A stretch of DNA of 64,000 bases from Kitasatospora cineracea. Its GTDB lineage: Bacteria > Actinomycetota > Actinomycetes > Streptomycetales > Streptomycetaceae. The position numbers were made by a program, and so were the translations under genes. The stretch covers positions 1,674,001 to 1,738,000 of the forward strand of contig NZ_RJVJ01000001.1 in assembly GCF_003751605.1 (NCBI RefSeq), read 5' to 3'. Below the pieces are notes generated by a model that saw only the letters and a list, made by a program, of their open reading frames with translations, made no database searches and had not been told where the DNA came from. Of the stretch, positions 48,532 through 57,238 are shown one piece after another (position 1 is the first letter of the stretch; each line of letters begins with the position of its first letter).

Positions 48532-49530
48532 ATGACCCGCATCGCCGTCAACGGATTCGGCCGCATCGGACGCAACGTGCTGCGCGCCCTGCTGGAGCGC
48601 GACAGCAAGCTGGAGGTCGTCGCCGTCAACGACCTGACCGAGCCCACCGCGCTCGGCCGGCTGCTCGCCTACGACACCACCTCGGGCCGGCTCGGCCGCC
48701 CGGTCACCGTCGAGGGCGACACCCTGGTGGTCGACGGCCGCCGGATCAAGGTCCTCGCCGAGCGCAACCCGGTCGACCTGCCCTGGGCCGAACTCGGCGT
48801 CGACATCGTGCTGGAGGCCACCGGCCGGTTCACCTCCGCCGACGCCGCCCGCGCCCACCTCACCGCGGGCGCGAAGAAGGTGCTGGTCTCCGCCCCGTCC
48901 GACGGCGCCGACGTCACCCTCGCCTACGGCGTCAACACCGACGCGTACGACCCGGCCGTGCACACGATCGTCTCCAACGCCTCCTGCACCACCAACGCGC
49001 TCGCCCCGCTGGCCGCCGTCCTCGACGAACTCGCGGGCATCGAGCACGGGTTCATGACCACCGTGCACGCCTACACCCAGGAGCAGAACCTCCAGGACGG
49101 CCCGCACCGCGACCCGCGCCGGGCCCGCGCCGCCGCCGTCAACATCGTCCCGACCACCACCGGCGCCGCCAAGGCGATCGGCCTGGTGCTGCCGCAGCTG
49201 GACGGCAAGCTGTCCGGCGACTCGATCCGGGTGCCGGTGCCGGTCGGCTCGATCGTCGAGCTGAACACCGTCGTCGCCCGCGACGTCACCCGCGCGGAGG
49301 TGCTCGCCGCCTACCGCGAGGCCGCGGCGGGCAAGCTGGCGGGCGTGCTGGAGTACTCGGAGGACCCGCTGGTCTCCTCCGACATCACCGGCAACCCGGC
49401 GTCCTCGATCTTCGACTCCGAGCTGACCCGGGTCGACGGCCGCCACGTGAAGGTGGTCGCCTGGTACGACAACGAGTGGGGCTTCTCCAACCGGGTGATC
49501 GACACCCTGGAGCTGCTCGCCGCGAGCTGA
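48532..49530 (+). CDS. gap: Glyceraldehyde-3-phosphate dehydrogenase
   Basis: 332 residues, full length. NAD site VNGFGRIGRNVLRAL, with Asp34 in AVNDL favouring NAD over NADP; catalytic Cys152 in SNASCTTNALAPL; phosphate site and C-terminal WYDNEWGFSNRV. It oxidises glyceraldehyde-3-phosphate in glycolysis. It stands alone, without pgk and tpi, so it is likely a second gap gene of the organism. ATG at 48532 follows a GAGAGCCGCAGAG stretch. Ends in the hairpin at 49546. Confidence 0.95.
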   Translation: MTRIAVNGFGRIGRNVLRALLERDSKLEVVAVNDLTEPTALGRLLAYDTTSGRLGRPVTVEGDTLVVDGRRIKVLAERNPVDLPWAELGVDIVLEATGRFTSADAARAHLTAGAKKVLVSAPSDGADVTLAYGVNTDAYDPAVHTIVSNASCTTNALAPLAAVLDELAGIEHGFMTTVHAYTQEQNLQDGPHRDPRRARAAAVNIVPTTTGAAKAIGLVLPQLDGKLSGDSIRVPVPVGSIVELNTVVARDVTRAEVLAAYREAAAGKLAGVLEYSEDPLVSSDITGNPASSIFDSELTRVDGRHVKVVAWYDNEWGFSNRVIDTLELLAAS

Positions 49531-49545
49531 CGCCCCGGCGGACGA

Positions 49546-49576
49546 GGGCCCGCACCGCGGAGCACGGTGCGGGCCC
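49546..49576. terminator. Bidirectional terminator after gap
   Basis: GGGCCCGCACCG and its complement with a 7-nt loop, between convergent gap and VOC genes. Confidence 0.85.
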
Positions 49577-49585
49577 GCTGCCCGC

Positions 49586-49951
49586 TCACCTGCCGAGCAG
49601 GCCGACCGCGTTGCCGTCCGGGTCGGTGAACACCGCCAGGCGGTCGCCGCCCGGCACCGGGTGCGGCTCCAGGCGGCGGGCGCCGCCCAGCTCCACCGCC
49701 CGCTCCAGGGCCGCGTCCAGGTCGTCCACCCGGAAGTAGACGGCGAAACCGGTGTACGGGGCGTCCGGCCCGGCCTGGCCGATGCCGCCGGTCGGCTGCC
49801 CGGCGCCGTCGTCGCCGACCAGCGCGTACGTCCCGCTCCCGTCCAGGACGTGCACCGGCCAGCCGAACAGGCCGCCGTAGAAGGCGCGGGCGCGTGGGGC
49901 GTCGGGGGAGGACAGGTCGAACCAGGCGGCGGTGTGCGGAACGTTTGCCAT
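49586..49951 (-). CDS. VOC-family protein
   Basis: 121 residues, one vicinal-oxygen-chelate domain: HTAAWFDLSSPDAPRARAFY, GLFGWPVHVLDG, YFRVDDLDAALERAVELGG and FTDPDGNAVGLLG. Glyoxalase or resistance-type fold; substrate unknown. ATG at 49951 after GAGGAG. Divergent from the sigma gene at 50027 with a 75-bp gap, so possibly coregulated. Confidence 0.87.
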   Translation of the reverse strand: MANVPHTAAWFDLSSPDAPRARAFYGGLFGWPVHVLDGSGTYALVGDDGAGQPTGGIGQAGPDAPYTGFAVYFRVDDLDAALERAVELGGARRLEPHPVPGGDRLAVFTDPDGNAVGLLGR

Positions 49952-50026
49952 CGGGGGCTCCTCGGGGTCGGGAACGGGAAAGCCGTTCGAGGAGGAGACC
50001 GGCGCGGTGCGGCAGAATCGTCGCCC

Positions 50027-51063
50027 ATGAGCGAGGTTTCTCCGGAACCGGACGGATCGGGCGGGCCGGGCGGAACGGACGGGGCCGCGGCGGACCTGCT
50101 GCTCGCCCGGGCCGGGGACGGCGCGGCGTTCACCCGGCTGCTCGCGCCGCTGCGGCGCGAGCTGCACGCGCACTGCTACCGGATGCTCGGCTCGGTGCAC
50201 GACGCCGACGACGCCCTGCAGGAGGCGCTGCTGCGGGCCTGGCGCGGGATCGGCCGGTTCGAGGGGCGCGGCTCACTGCGCGGCTGGCTGTACACCGTGG
50301 CCACCCGCACCTGCCTGGACGCCGCCGAGCGGCGCGGCCGGCGCGCACTGCCTGTCGACCTCGGACCGGCCAGCGAACGGGTCGTCCTGGACAGCGCGCC
50401 CGCCACCGGGGTGGCCTGGCTCGGCCCGTACCCCACCGGGGCCGGCGGCGACCCGGCCGAACGCTACGAGCGGTACGAGGCCGTCGAGTTGGCGTTCGTC
50501 GCGGCGCTCCAGCAGCTGCCCGGAAACCAGCGGGCCGCGCTGCTGCTGTTCGACGTGCTCGGGTTCTCCGTCGCCGAGATCGCCGGGCTGCTGAACACCA
50601 CCCCCGGCTCGGTCAACTCGGCGCTCGCCCGGGCCCGCCGCCGACTCGCCGCCGCCCCGTCCGGTTCCCCGTCCGCGCCGGGACCCGGCGACGCGCGGGC
50701 CCGGGCCACGGTGGCCGCGGGGCGCTGGAGCGCGGCGACGCCGACGCCCTGGTCGCGCTGCTCACCGAGGACGTCACCTGGTCGATGCCGCCGCTGCCGC
50801 ACTGGTACCGGGGCCGGGACGCCGTCATGGCGTTCGCGCGGGCCGTCCCGCTGACCCGCTGCCCCAGCTGGCGGACCGTCCCGGTCGAGGCCAACTCCCG
50901 TCCCGCCGTGGCCTGTTACCTCGGTGCCTCGGCCGACGCGGTGCACACCGCCTGGTCGGTCACCGTCCTCGACCTGGCCGCGGACGGCCGGATCGCCGGG
51001 CTGGTCTCCTTCCTGGGGGCCGAGCACTTCGCGCCGTTCGGCCTGCCCGCTCAACTCGACTGA
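50027..51063 (+). pseudogene. Sigma-70-like factor with NTF2 C-terminus, frame-disrupted
   Basis: The first frame gives region 2 (RELHAHCYRMLGSVHDADDA, LQEALLRAWRGIGRFEGRGS) and region 4 (LPGNQRAALLLFDVLGFSVA, EIAGLLNTTPGSVNSALARA), as in the SigX5/ECF56-like group. Beyond 50722 the sense continues in another frame: ERGDADALVALLTEDVTWSM and PHWYRGRDAVMAFARAVPLT to the TGA at 51063, the SnoaL-like tail. One G missing from GGGG at 50719-50722 restores a 345-residue protein. Real mutation and base-calling error cannot be separated. The gene end overlaps the convergent membrane protein gene by 13 bp. Confidence 0.85.
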
Positions 51064-51512
51064 GCGGTGAGGCCGTTCGCCTCCTCGGCCCGGGTCCGGC
51101 GCCGGTCCGCGGACCGGGCGCCGGCGGCCAGCAGGCCGAGGCCGACCGCCAGCGGGGTCAGGTGCGCCGGGACCTCGTCGGTGCCGTACGAGGAGCCGTC
51201 GGTCAGGACGCAGGAGAAGCCGACCACCGGCACCAGGTCGATCCGGTAGCCGATCACGTGCTCGGCGGGATTCCCGGGGATCCGGCACGGCCGCATCGGC
51301 GAGGAGTCGGTGCCGCCCTCCTCCGCCGTGAAGACCGCGCCCGCGAGGTGCAGCAGCACCAGGCCCAGCACCAGCAGGGCCGCCCCGGACAGCAGCAGCG
51401 CCAGCAGCCGCTCCCACCGCCGGTCGAACGCCGCGCGGCCGGAGCGCACCAGCAGCGCGACCAGCGTCCCGAAGAACACGGGCACCAGCACGAGGAACAG
51501 CAGGAGCAGCAC
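51051..51512 (-). CDS. Small membrane protein
   Basis: 153 residues. Hydrophobic segments: VLLLLFLVLVPVFFGTLVAL, LLALLLSGAALLVLGLVLLH and a weaker one near the C-terminus (LTPLAVGLGLLAAGA). Between the second and third is a Cys-containing loop (MRPCRIPGNPAEHVIGYRID, GFSCVLTDG), probably outside the cell. No family recognised. The GTG at 51512 has GGAGG seven bases upstream. Confidence 0.65.
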   Translation of the reverse strand: MLLLLFLVLVPVFFGTLVALLVRSGRAAFDRRWERLLALLLSGAALLVLGLVLLHLAGAVFTAEEGGTDSSPMRPCRIPGNPAEHVIGYRIDLVPVVGFSCVLTDGSSYGTDEVPAHLTPLAVGLGLLAAGARSADRRRTRAEEANGLTAQSS

Positions 51513-51665
51513 GGCACGGCCTCCGACCCGGTCGGCGGGACGGCCGGAACGCCGCCCCCCGTGGTCAACAGGAGCCCCGGCCGGGGTCGTTCGGTTCCGC
51601 ACGGTCGGGCGCCGGCCGCGCGGACCCGGCGCCGGCCGCGCGGACCCGGTGCCGGAAGCGGTGAC

Positions 51666-51689
51666 AACCTTTCCGCGGGGCCCGGCGTC
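51666..51689 (+). promoter_or_regulatory. Candidate ECF-type promoter
   Basis: AACC (51666-51669), 16 bases, CGTC (51686-51689), a general ECF promoter layout, nine bases before the SigE-family start codon. Suggests autoregulation; inference from pattern only. Confidence 0.4.
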
Positions 51690-51697
51690 TGGTCGGT

Positions 51698-52210
51698 GTG
51701 AGCCGAAAAACCGAGGACGACGCCTACGCCGATTTCGTCGGGACCGCCTGGCCCCGGCACCTGCGCACCGCGACGCTGATCACCGGCGACCGGCACCGGG
51801 GCGAAGAGCTGCTCCAGGACTGCCTGGTCAAGTTGTACGTGCGCTGGGGGCGGATGAGGACCGAGGATCCGCACGCCTACCTGCGGCGGATGCTGGTCAA
51901 CAACCACATCAGTTGGTGGCGGCGCCGCCGGAGGGAACTGCTCACCGCCGAGCCGCCGGACGCCCCCGCAGGAAGCGGGGCGTCGCCGGAGACGACCGAC
52001 GAGCTGTACCGCGCCCTGCGCGAACTGCCGCCCCGGCAACGGGCGGTGGTCGTGCTGCGGCACTTCGAGGACCTCTCGGAGAAGGACACCGCCGCGACTC
52101 TCGGCTGCTCGGTCGGCACCGTCAAGAGCCAGCACTTCCGGGCGATGGCCCGGTTGCGCACCGTGCTGTCCGGCAACCAGTCGAAGAACCAGGAGAGCGT
52201 CATCCGATGA
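51698..52210 (+). CDS. SigE-family ECF sigma factor
   Basis: 170 residues: region 2 DFVGTAWPRHLRTATLITGD with EELLQDCLVKLYVRWGRM, region 4 LRELPPRQRAVVVLRHFEDL with EKDTAATLGCSVGTVKSQHF. This is the short SigE-type group (TIGR02983-like) common in actinobacteria, usually followed by an anti-sigma-like membrane protein, as here. Start GTG at 51698. Coupled to the next gene by ATGA. Confidence 0.9.
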   Translation: MSRKTEDDAYADFVGTAWPRHLRTATLITGDRHRGEELLQDCLVKLYVRWGRMRTEDPHAYLRRMLVNNHISWWRRRRRELLTAEPPDAPAGSGASPETTDELYRALRELPPRQRAVVVLRHFEDLSEKDTAATLGCSVGTVKSQHFRAMARLRTVLSGNQSKNQESVIR

Positions 52211-53079
52211 ACGACACCGAAGACCAGGAGGTGTCCCGCGCCCTGCGGGACCTGGCGGACCGTCACGGACCCGCCGGACCGGCCCCGGTGGCCGAACTGC
52301 TGCACCGGGGGCGCCGCCGCCGGGGCCTGCGGCTCGCCGCCGTCACGGGCAGCGTCGCGGCCGTCGCCGCCGTCGCGGTGCTCGGCGCGACCGCCCTCGG
52401 GGGCGGGGCGACGCCCGCCACCACCGCGGTCGGCCCGGCCGGCGGGGGCACCGCGTCCGCGTCGACATCCGCGTCCGCGTCGGCTTCCGCCTCGCCCGGC
52501 GCCACCCGCACCGGGCCGGCCACCGCCGAGGAGATCGCCGAGCTGCTCAAGTCCCGGCTCCCGGCCGGGTACCACCCGGACGGCGACCCGGCGCTGCTCG
52601 ACAACCGGAAGAAGGCGGGCAGCGAAGAGGAGTTGAAGAAGCTGGCCGAGCAGCAGGGCGGGCTCCCCGCGGCGGTCCGCACCCTGCCGGACACGATCGG
52701 CGCGGGGTACACCGTCACCAACGGCACCAAGACCGGCACCGTGCAGATCAGCATCATTCGCAGGTCGAACGCGGCCGCGTCCGCGGGCGTGCCCCTGTCG
52801 TCGAACCTGTGCGGCGAGCGGCCGGACTGCTCCCTCGTCCAGCAGCCGGACGGCAGCACCGTGATGCTCTACCTGCCGAAGATGCCGCCGGACCTCCCGC
52901 AGGTGTGGCAGGCCGAGCTGTACCGCACCGACGGCACCCAGGTCCTGGCCGAGTCCGGCAACGTCCCGCTCCCCGGCCACGGCCAGGACCTGTACGCCGG
53001 GCCGCCGCCGATGACCGGCGAGGCGCTCACCGCACTCGTCCTCGACCCGGTCTGGACCCGGGGGGCCGCCGGACACTGA
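52207..53079 (+). CDS. Membrane protein, probable anti-sigma partner
   Basis: 290 residues. The cytoplasmic 45 residues (SRALRDLADRHGPAGPAPVA) are followed by a membrane segment (AAVTGSVAAVAAVAVLGATAL), a Ser/Ala-rich linker and an extracytoplasmic domain with LPAGYHPDGDPALL and CGERPDCSLVQQPDGS (two Cys). It overlaps the sigma gene by four bases, the usual sign of a sigma/anti-sigma pair; no HxxxCxxC zinc motif is present, so the mode differs from ZAS-type anti-sigma factors. Confidence 0.75.
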   Translation: MNDTEDQEVSRALRDLADRHGPAGPAPVAELLHRGRRRRGLRLAAVTGSVAAVAAVAVLGATALGGGATPATTAVGPAGGGTASASTSASASASASPGATRTGPATAEEIAELLKSRLPAGYHPDGDPALLDNRKKAGSEEELKKLAEQQGGLPAAVRTLPDTIGAGYTVTNGTKTGTVQISIIRRSNAAASAGVPLSSNLCGERPDCSLVQQPDGSTVMLYLPKMPPDLPQVWQAELYRTDGTQVLAESGNVPLPGHGQDLYAGPPPMTGEALTALVLDPVWTRGAAGH

Positions 53080-53559
53080 ACCGCAGGACACCGAGGAGGG
53101 CGGACCACCGCCCCCGGGGCGGGCCATCGACCGGAGCAGGACGCCGGCGGTGGCGGGCGATGACGCCCGACGCCCCTGCACGTGACTGAAGTCCGGCAGG
53201 ACGCACACCTTCCTGCCGCCCCGGAACGACGGCGCACACCGCCCGTTCCGGCCCTCCGCGACGGCCCGCCGGCGCCGCGCGGCAGCACCGCGACACGCGG
53301 AACCCCGGCGTCCGGGCGGTCGACCCCCGGCGCCGCAGCGCCACCCCCACCTCCACGGCACCCGCCGCGAACCGTCCCCGTCCGTGCCCGTCCGCGGCGG
53401 CGGCAGCGGGTGTGCGGGGCGCGCACGCGTACGCGGAACGGCCCTTCCGACGGTTCGTCACCACCTCCCCGCTGTGGTCAACTGCCGTTGCCGTGCGGGT
53501 GGTTCGACGTGCCGTCGGAAGGGCCGGGGCGGTGCGCGGGGCGGGGCGGGTGGCACGGA
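53080..53559. other. Gene-free structured interval
   Basis: 480 bp between the anti-sigma-like gene and the convergent permease gene. It contains GGCCCTTCCGACGG (53440-53453) and its exact complement (53512-53525), 58 bases apart, with smaller pairs inside (CACCAC with GTGGTG-like parts). No convincing reading frame. It may be a structured RNA, terminator or relic. Confidence 0.4.
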
Positions 53560-54336
53560 TTACTGCGGGTCGCGGTCGAACTGGGCGCGGGACCAGCGGT
53601 GGCCGAGGACGGTGAGGGCCGCGCACCAGAGGAGGGCGATCCACCAGTTGTTGCCGATGTGGGTGCCCAGGAGCAGGCCGCGCAGGGTTTCGATGGCGGG
53701 GGTGAAGGGCTGGTACTGGGCGACGGGCTGGAACCAGCCGGGCATGGAGTGCAGGGGGACGAAGGCGCTGGAGATCATCGGGAGCAGGATCAGCGGCATG
53801 GCGGCGTTGCTGGCGGCCTCGGCGTTGGGGCTGCCCAGGCCGAGGGCGACGGCGATCCAGGTGAAGGCGAGGGAGACCAGGGCGAGCAGACCGAGGGCGG
53901 CCAGCCACTCCAGCGCGGTGGCGCCGTGCGAGCGGAAGCCGATGGCCAGGGCGACGGCGCCGACCAGCACCACCGAGGCGACGCACTGCAGGACGCTGCC
54001 CACGACCCGGCCGAACAGCACCGAGCTGCGGTGGATGGCCATGGTGCGGAAGCGGGCGACGATGCCCTCGTTCATGTCGGTGGCCATGGAGACGGCGGAG
54101 CCGATCACGGTCGAGCCGATGGTCATCATCAGGATGCCGGGCACGAGGTAGGCGAGGTAGGCGGTGCGGCCGGTGCCGCCGCTCATCGCGTTGCCGAAGA
54201 CGTAGACGAACAGCAGGAGCAGCATCACCGGGGTGAGCAGCAGGTTGAGGGTGAGGGAGGGGTAGCGGCGGGCGTGCAGGAGGTTGCGGCGCAGCATGGT
54301 GGCGGAGTCGCGGAAGGCCAGGGCGGGGGTGCTCAT
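53560..54336 (-). CDS. ABC-2 type permease (DrrB-like)
   Basis: 258 residues with six membrane segments, including LTLNLLLTPVMLLLLFVYVF, YLVPGILMMTIGSTVIGSAV and LGLLALVSLAFTWIAVALGL, plus the MNEGIVARFRTMAI cytoplasmic motif that contacts the ATPase. Drug or lipid exporter subunit. Start ATG overlaps the ATPase stop (ATGA). Confidence 0.92.
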   Translation of the reverse strand: MSTPALAFRDSATMLRRNLLHARRYPSLTLNLLLTPVMLLLLFVYVFGNAMSGGTGRTAYLAYLVPGILMMTIGSTVIGSAVSMATDMNEGIVARFRTMAIHRSSVLFGRVVGSVLQCVASVVLVGAVALAIGFRSHGATALEWLAALGLLALVSLAFTWIAVALGLGSPNAEAASNAAMPLILLPMISSAFVPLHSMPGWFQPVAQYQPFTPAIETLRGLLLGTHIGNNWWIALLWCAALTVLGHRWSRAQFDRDPQ

Positions 54337-55337
54337 CGGGCGTTCTCCGTTGCGGTGTCGGCGGTGTCGGCGGTGTCGGCGGTGTCGGCGGTGTTCTGGG
54401 CGGGGACGGTGCTGGTGGGGGCGCCGGTGAGGGCGAAGAAGACGTCGTCGAGGTCGGGGGTGTGGAGGGTGAGTTCGTCGGCTTCGATTCCGGCGGCGTC
54501 CAGGTGGTCCAGGAGGGTGCGCAGGGCGCGCTGGCTGCCGTCGCTGGGGGCGCGCAGGGTGAGGGCGTCGTCGTCGTGGGCGGCGTGCGGCAGGGTGCGG
54601 GCGGCGGTGCGGTAGGTGGCCGGGTCGGTGAAGCGCAGGCGGACGTGGCCGCCGGGGACGAGGCGCTTGAGTTCGTCGGGGGTGCCCTGGGCGGCGATGG
54701 TGCCGTTGTGCAGGACGGCGATGCGGTCGGCGAGCTGGTCGGCTTCCTCGAGGTACTGGGTGGTGAGCAGGACGGTGGTGCCGCCGGTGACGAGCCGGCG
54801 GATGGTCTGCCACATCTGGTGCCGGCTGCGGGGATCGAGTCCGGTGGTGGGCTCGTCGAGGAAGATGACCTGCGGGTCGCCGACCAGGGTCATGGCGATG
54901 TCCAGGCGGCGCTTCATGCCGCCGGAGTAGGTGGCGGCGGGCTTGTCGGCGGCGTCGGTGAGGTCGAAGCGGGCCAGCAGCTCGACGGCCCTGGCCCGGC
55001 CCTCGGCCTTGGGCAGGTGGTGCAGGTCGGCCATCAGGTGCATGTTCTCCCGGCCGGTGATCAGGCCGTCCACGGCGGAGAACTGGCCGGTGACGCCGAT
55101 CGAGGCGCGCACTTGCTGGGGGGCGGTGGCCACGTCGTGCCCGGCGATGCGGATCTGTCCGGCGTCCGGGCGGACCAGGGTGGAGAGGATCTTGACGGCG
55201 GTGGTCTTGCCGGCCCCGTTCTGGCCGAGCAGGGCGAAGACCGTGCCCGCGGGGACGGCCAGGTCGACGCCCTTCAGGACGTCCTTGTCGCCGTAGGACT
55301 TGCGCAGCCCGTCCGCCGCGATGGCCAAGCCGGTCAT
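54333..55337 (-). CDS. ABC transporter ATP-binding protein (DrrA family)
   Basis: 334 residues. Walker A LLGQNGAGKTTAVKIL, signature YSGGMKRRLDIAM, Walker B VIFLDEPTTGLDPRSR and H-loop-like TTQYLEEADQLADR. The C-terminal part is of the daunorubicin-resistance DrrA kind. The extreme C-terminus is TADTADTADTADTATENAR, made by a 9-bp repeat GGTGTCGGC in the DNA. With the permease it exports a hydrophobic drug or signal. Controlled probably by the divergent regulator at 56325. Confidence 0.94.
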   Translation of the reverse strand: MTGLAIAADGLRKSYGDKDVLKGVDLAVPAGTVFALLGQNGAGKTTAVKILSTLVRPDAGQIRIAGHDVATAPQQVRASIGVTGQFSAVDGLITGRENMHLMADLHHLPKAEGRARAVELLARFDLTDAADKPAATYSGGMKRRLDIAMTLVGDPQVIFLDEPTTGLDPRSRHQMWQTIRRLVTGGTTVLLTTQYLEEADQLADRIAVLHNGTIAAQGTPDELKRLVPGGHVRLRFTDPATYRTAARTLPHAAHDDDALTLRAPSDGSQRALRTLLDHLDAAGIEADELTLHTPDLDDVFFALTGAPTSTVPAQNTADTADTADTADTATENAR

Positions 55338-55401
55338 GAGGTGCTCCTTGGGAAGTGGGTGTGACGTGCGGGGCTTGCTGCGCCGGTGAGGTGGCGGCGC
55401 G

Positions 55402-56070
55402 TCAGGCGGTGCGGGCGGAGATGTCGCCGTGCGCGGTGGTGGCGCGGATGGTGACGGCGGGGACGTCGTCGGCGTTGCGCAGCGCGTTGTGGATGCGGCC
55501 GTAGCCGGTGCCGGCGTCCAGCGAGGCGGAGACGCCGCGGGCCACGCCGACCGAGATCGAGCCGGACTTGGTGGTCAGGTCGAGCGTGCCGCGCACCGCC
55601 TCGGTGACGGTCAGGTCGCCGCGCTGGGTGCTGAACGCGGCGGGGCCGGTGAGGCGGCCGACCTCGATGTCGCCGTCCTGCAGGGTGAGTCGGGCGGCGG
55701 ACGCCTCGTCGAGCTTGACGGTGCCCCGGGCGCTCTCGAAGGCGACGTCGCCGAGCCGGCCGACGCCCCGGAGCCGGGCGTCCGCGCTCTTCGCCTCGAC
55801 CGTGGAGCCGGCGGGCAGCTGCACGGTGACCTCCAGGGCGCCGGACGGGCCGAGCAGGCGGTGCGCGGCGGCGTCGGTGGTGATCCGCAGCACGCCGTCG
55901 GCGTAGGCGACCTCGGTCTGCTCGACGGCCTTGGTGTCGCGGCTCTTCGCCGGGTCGGCGGGGAGCAGCTCGACCACGGTGTCGGTGCGGTCGGCGGCGA
56001 TGAACCGGACCAGGCCGGCCGGGATGTCCAGGGCGACGGTGATCGGGGCGGCGGTGTGGAACTTCTGCAT
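55402..56070 (-). CDS. DUF4097-family protein
   Basis: 222 residues, repeated beta-strands as in DUF4097/DUF4098 putative adhesin repeats: VALDIPAGLVRFIAADRTD, LEVTVQLPAGSTVEAKSADA, LDLTTKSGSISVGVARGVSA. No signal peptide. In streptomycetes it is often paired with ABC-2 transporters and a MarR-type regulator as here. First gene of the DUF4097-ATPase-permease operon (64-bp gap to the next). Confidence 0.85.
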   Translation of the reverse strand: MQKFHTAAPITVALDIPAGLVRFIAADRTDTVVELLPADPAKSRDTKAVEQTEVAYADGVLRITTDAAAHRLLGPSGALEVTVQLPAGSTVEAKSADARLRGVGRLGDVAFESARGTVKLDEASAARLTLQDGDIEVGRLTGPAAFSTQRGDLTVTEAVRGTLDLTTKSGSISVGVARGVSASLDAGTGYGRIHNALRNADDVPAVTIRATTAHGDISARTA

Positions 56071-56138
56071 GGGGGGCTCCCTGTTCGCGGTGCGGTGCCG
56101 GTGCGGCGCCGCTTCGTTTCTGACATTGGAAACGCTAC

Positions 56139-56297
56139 GTTGCGTTCAAGGATCGAGCAACAAGCTTGTTGCAATCGAATGGCATCAGTGCAGTTCAGGG
56201 TAGATAAATCGTTGCAATGGTGCTGAAGCTAACGCAACGTCAGGGGAGGTATTCGTTGCAATAGGCTGAGGGTGAACGCTATGCTGGGCGCGGCAAC
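56139..56297. promoter_or_regulatory. Cluster of GTTGC half-sites, operators of the divergent regulator
   Basis: The 254-bp divergent interval holds GTTGC or GCAAC at 56139, 56157-56172 (perfect palindrome GCAACAAGCTTGTTGC), 56211, 56234, 56255 and 56293, several extended to CGTTGCAAT or ACGCAACGT. The region is AT-rich for this genome. The regulator encoded to the right is the likely reader. Confidence 0.7.
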
Positions 56298-56324
56298 GTC
56301 ACGCACCGCAGAAGGAGGCCCCCG

Positions 56325-57110
56325 ATGCCGGGAGGCAGGCTCACCCAGCAGGAGCGCCAGCAGATCGCGCTGGGGCTGGCCGACGACCTCGCCTACGCGG
56401 AGATCGCCCGCCGGCTCGACCGTCCGACCTCCACCGTCACCCGCGAGGTCATGCGCAACGGCGGCCCGACCGGCTACCGGGCCGACCTCGCCCACCGGGC
56501 CACCGAGCACCGCGCCCACCGCCGGACCGCGCCGTCCCGCGACCCGCGCCCGGCCGACCGCCCCGGCGACGGACGCGACCCCGGCGCGATCGGCGCCTTC
56601 GAGGAGTCGATCACCACCGTCTTCATGCAGTCCGGCCTGAGCCGGATGCCCGCCCGGGTGCTGGCCGCACTGCTGGTCACCGACTCCGGCAGCCTGACCG
56701 CCGGTGAACTCGCCCAGCGCCTCCAGGTCAGCCCGGCGTCGGTGTCCAAGGCGGTGGCCTTCCTGGACGAGCAGTCGATGGTCCGCCGGGAGCGCGACGA
56801 GCGCCGCCGCGAGCGCTACGTGGTGGACGACGAGATCTGGTACCAGTCCGCGGTGGCCAGCGCCCACTCCAACTCCGCGGTGGCCGCCGCCGCCCGCCAG
56901 GGTGTGCCGCTCCTCGGCTCGTCCAGCCCCGCCGGGACGCGGCTGGAGAACGTCGCCCGGTTCCTCGACCACCTCTCCGAGATGCTGCTGCGCGCCGCCG
57001 AGCAGGCCCGCGACGTGCTGCTCGCCAAGCCCGCGCCGGAGCCCGACGGGCCGGGCGCGCCCGACGGGCCTGCCGAGGGGGCGGGGAGCGCGGCGGACGG
57101 CCGGGGCTGA
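56325..57110 (+). CDS. Regulator: IS30-type HTH fused to MarR-like winged helix
   Basis: 261 residues. Residues 1-50 form a helix-turn-helix of the HTH_38 type known from IS30 transposases: RLTQQERQQIALGLADDLAY, AEIARRLDRPTSTVTREVMR. Residues about 85-240 are a GbsR/MarR-like winged helix: RMPARVLAALLVTDSGSLTA, GELAQRLQVSPASVSKAVAF, LDEQSMVRRERDERRRERYV. So it has two DNA-binding parts. Divergent from the DUF4097-ABC operon, which it probably represses until a ligand or drug binds. ATG at 56325 after GGAGGC. Confidence 0.87.
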   Translation: MPGGRLTQQERQQIALGLADDLAYAEIARRLDRPTSTVTREVMRNGGPTGYRADLAHRATEHRAHRRTAPSRDPRPADRPGDGRDPGAIGAFEESITTVFMQSGLSRMPARVLAALLVTDSGSLTAGELAQRLQVSPASVSKAVAFLDEQSMVRRERDERRRERYVVDDEIWYQSAVASAHSNSAVAAAARQGVPLLGSSSPAGTRLENVARFLDHLSEMLLRAAEQARDVLLAKPAPEPDGPGAPDGPAEGAGSAADGRG

Positions 57111-57130
57111 GCGGCGCCCCGGGAACGGCG

Positions 57131-57166
57131 GGGGCCCCGACCGCGTGGTGCTGCGGTCGGGGCCCC
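57131..57166. terminator. Bidirectional terminator
   Basis: GGGGCCCCGACCGC and its complement with an 8-nt loop, between convergent genes. Confidence 0.85.
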
Positions 57167-57183
57167 GGTGTCGGGCGGGCGGT

Positions 57184-57238
57184 GATCAGCAGGGCATCAA
57201 CAGGGCATCAACAGGGAATCAGCGGGGCGTCAGCAGGG
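57184..57238. repeat. 11-bp tandem repeat over the lamin-tail gene stop
   Basis: Five units similar to ATCAACAGGGC in tandem. The last copy and a half overlap the end of the secreted lamin-tail gene, including its stop at 57230-57232. Confidence 0.7.
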
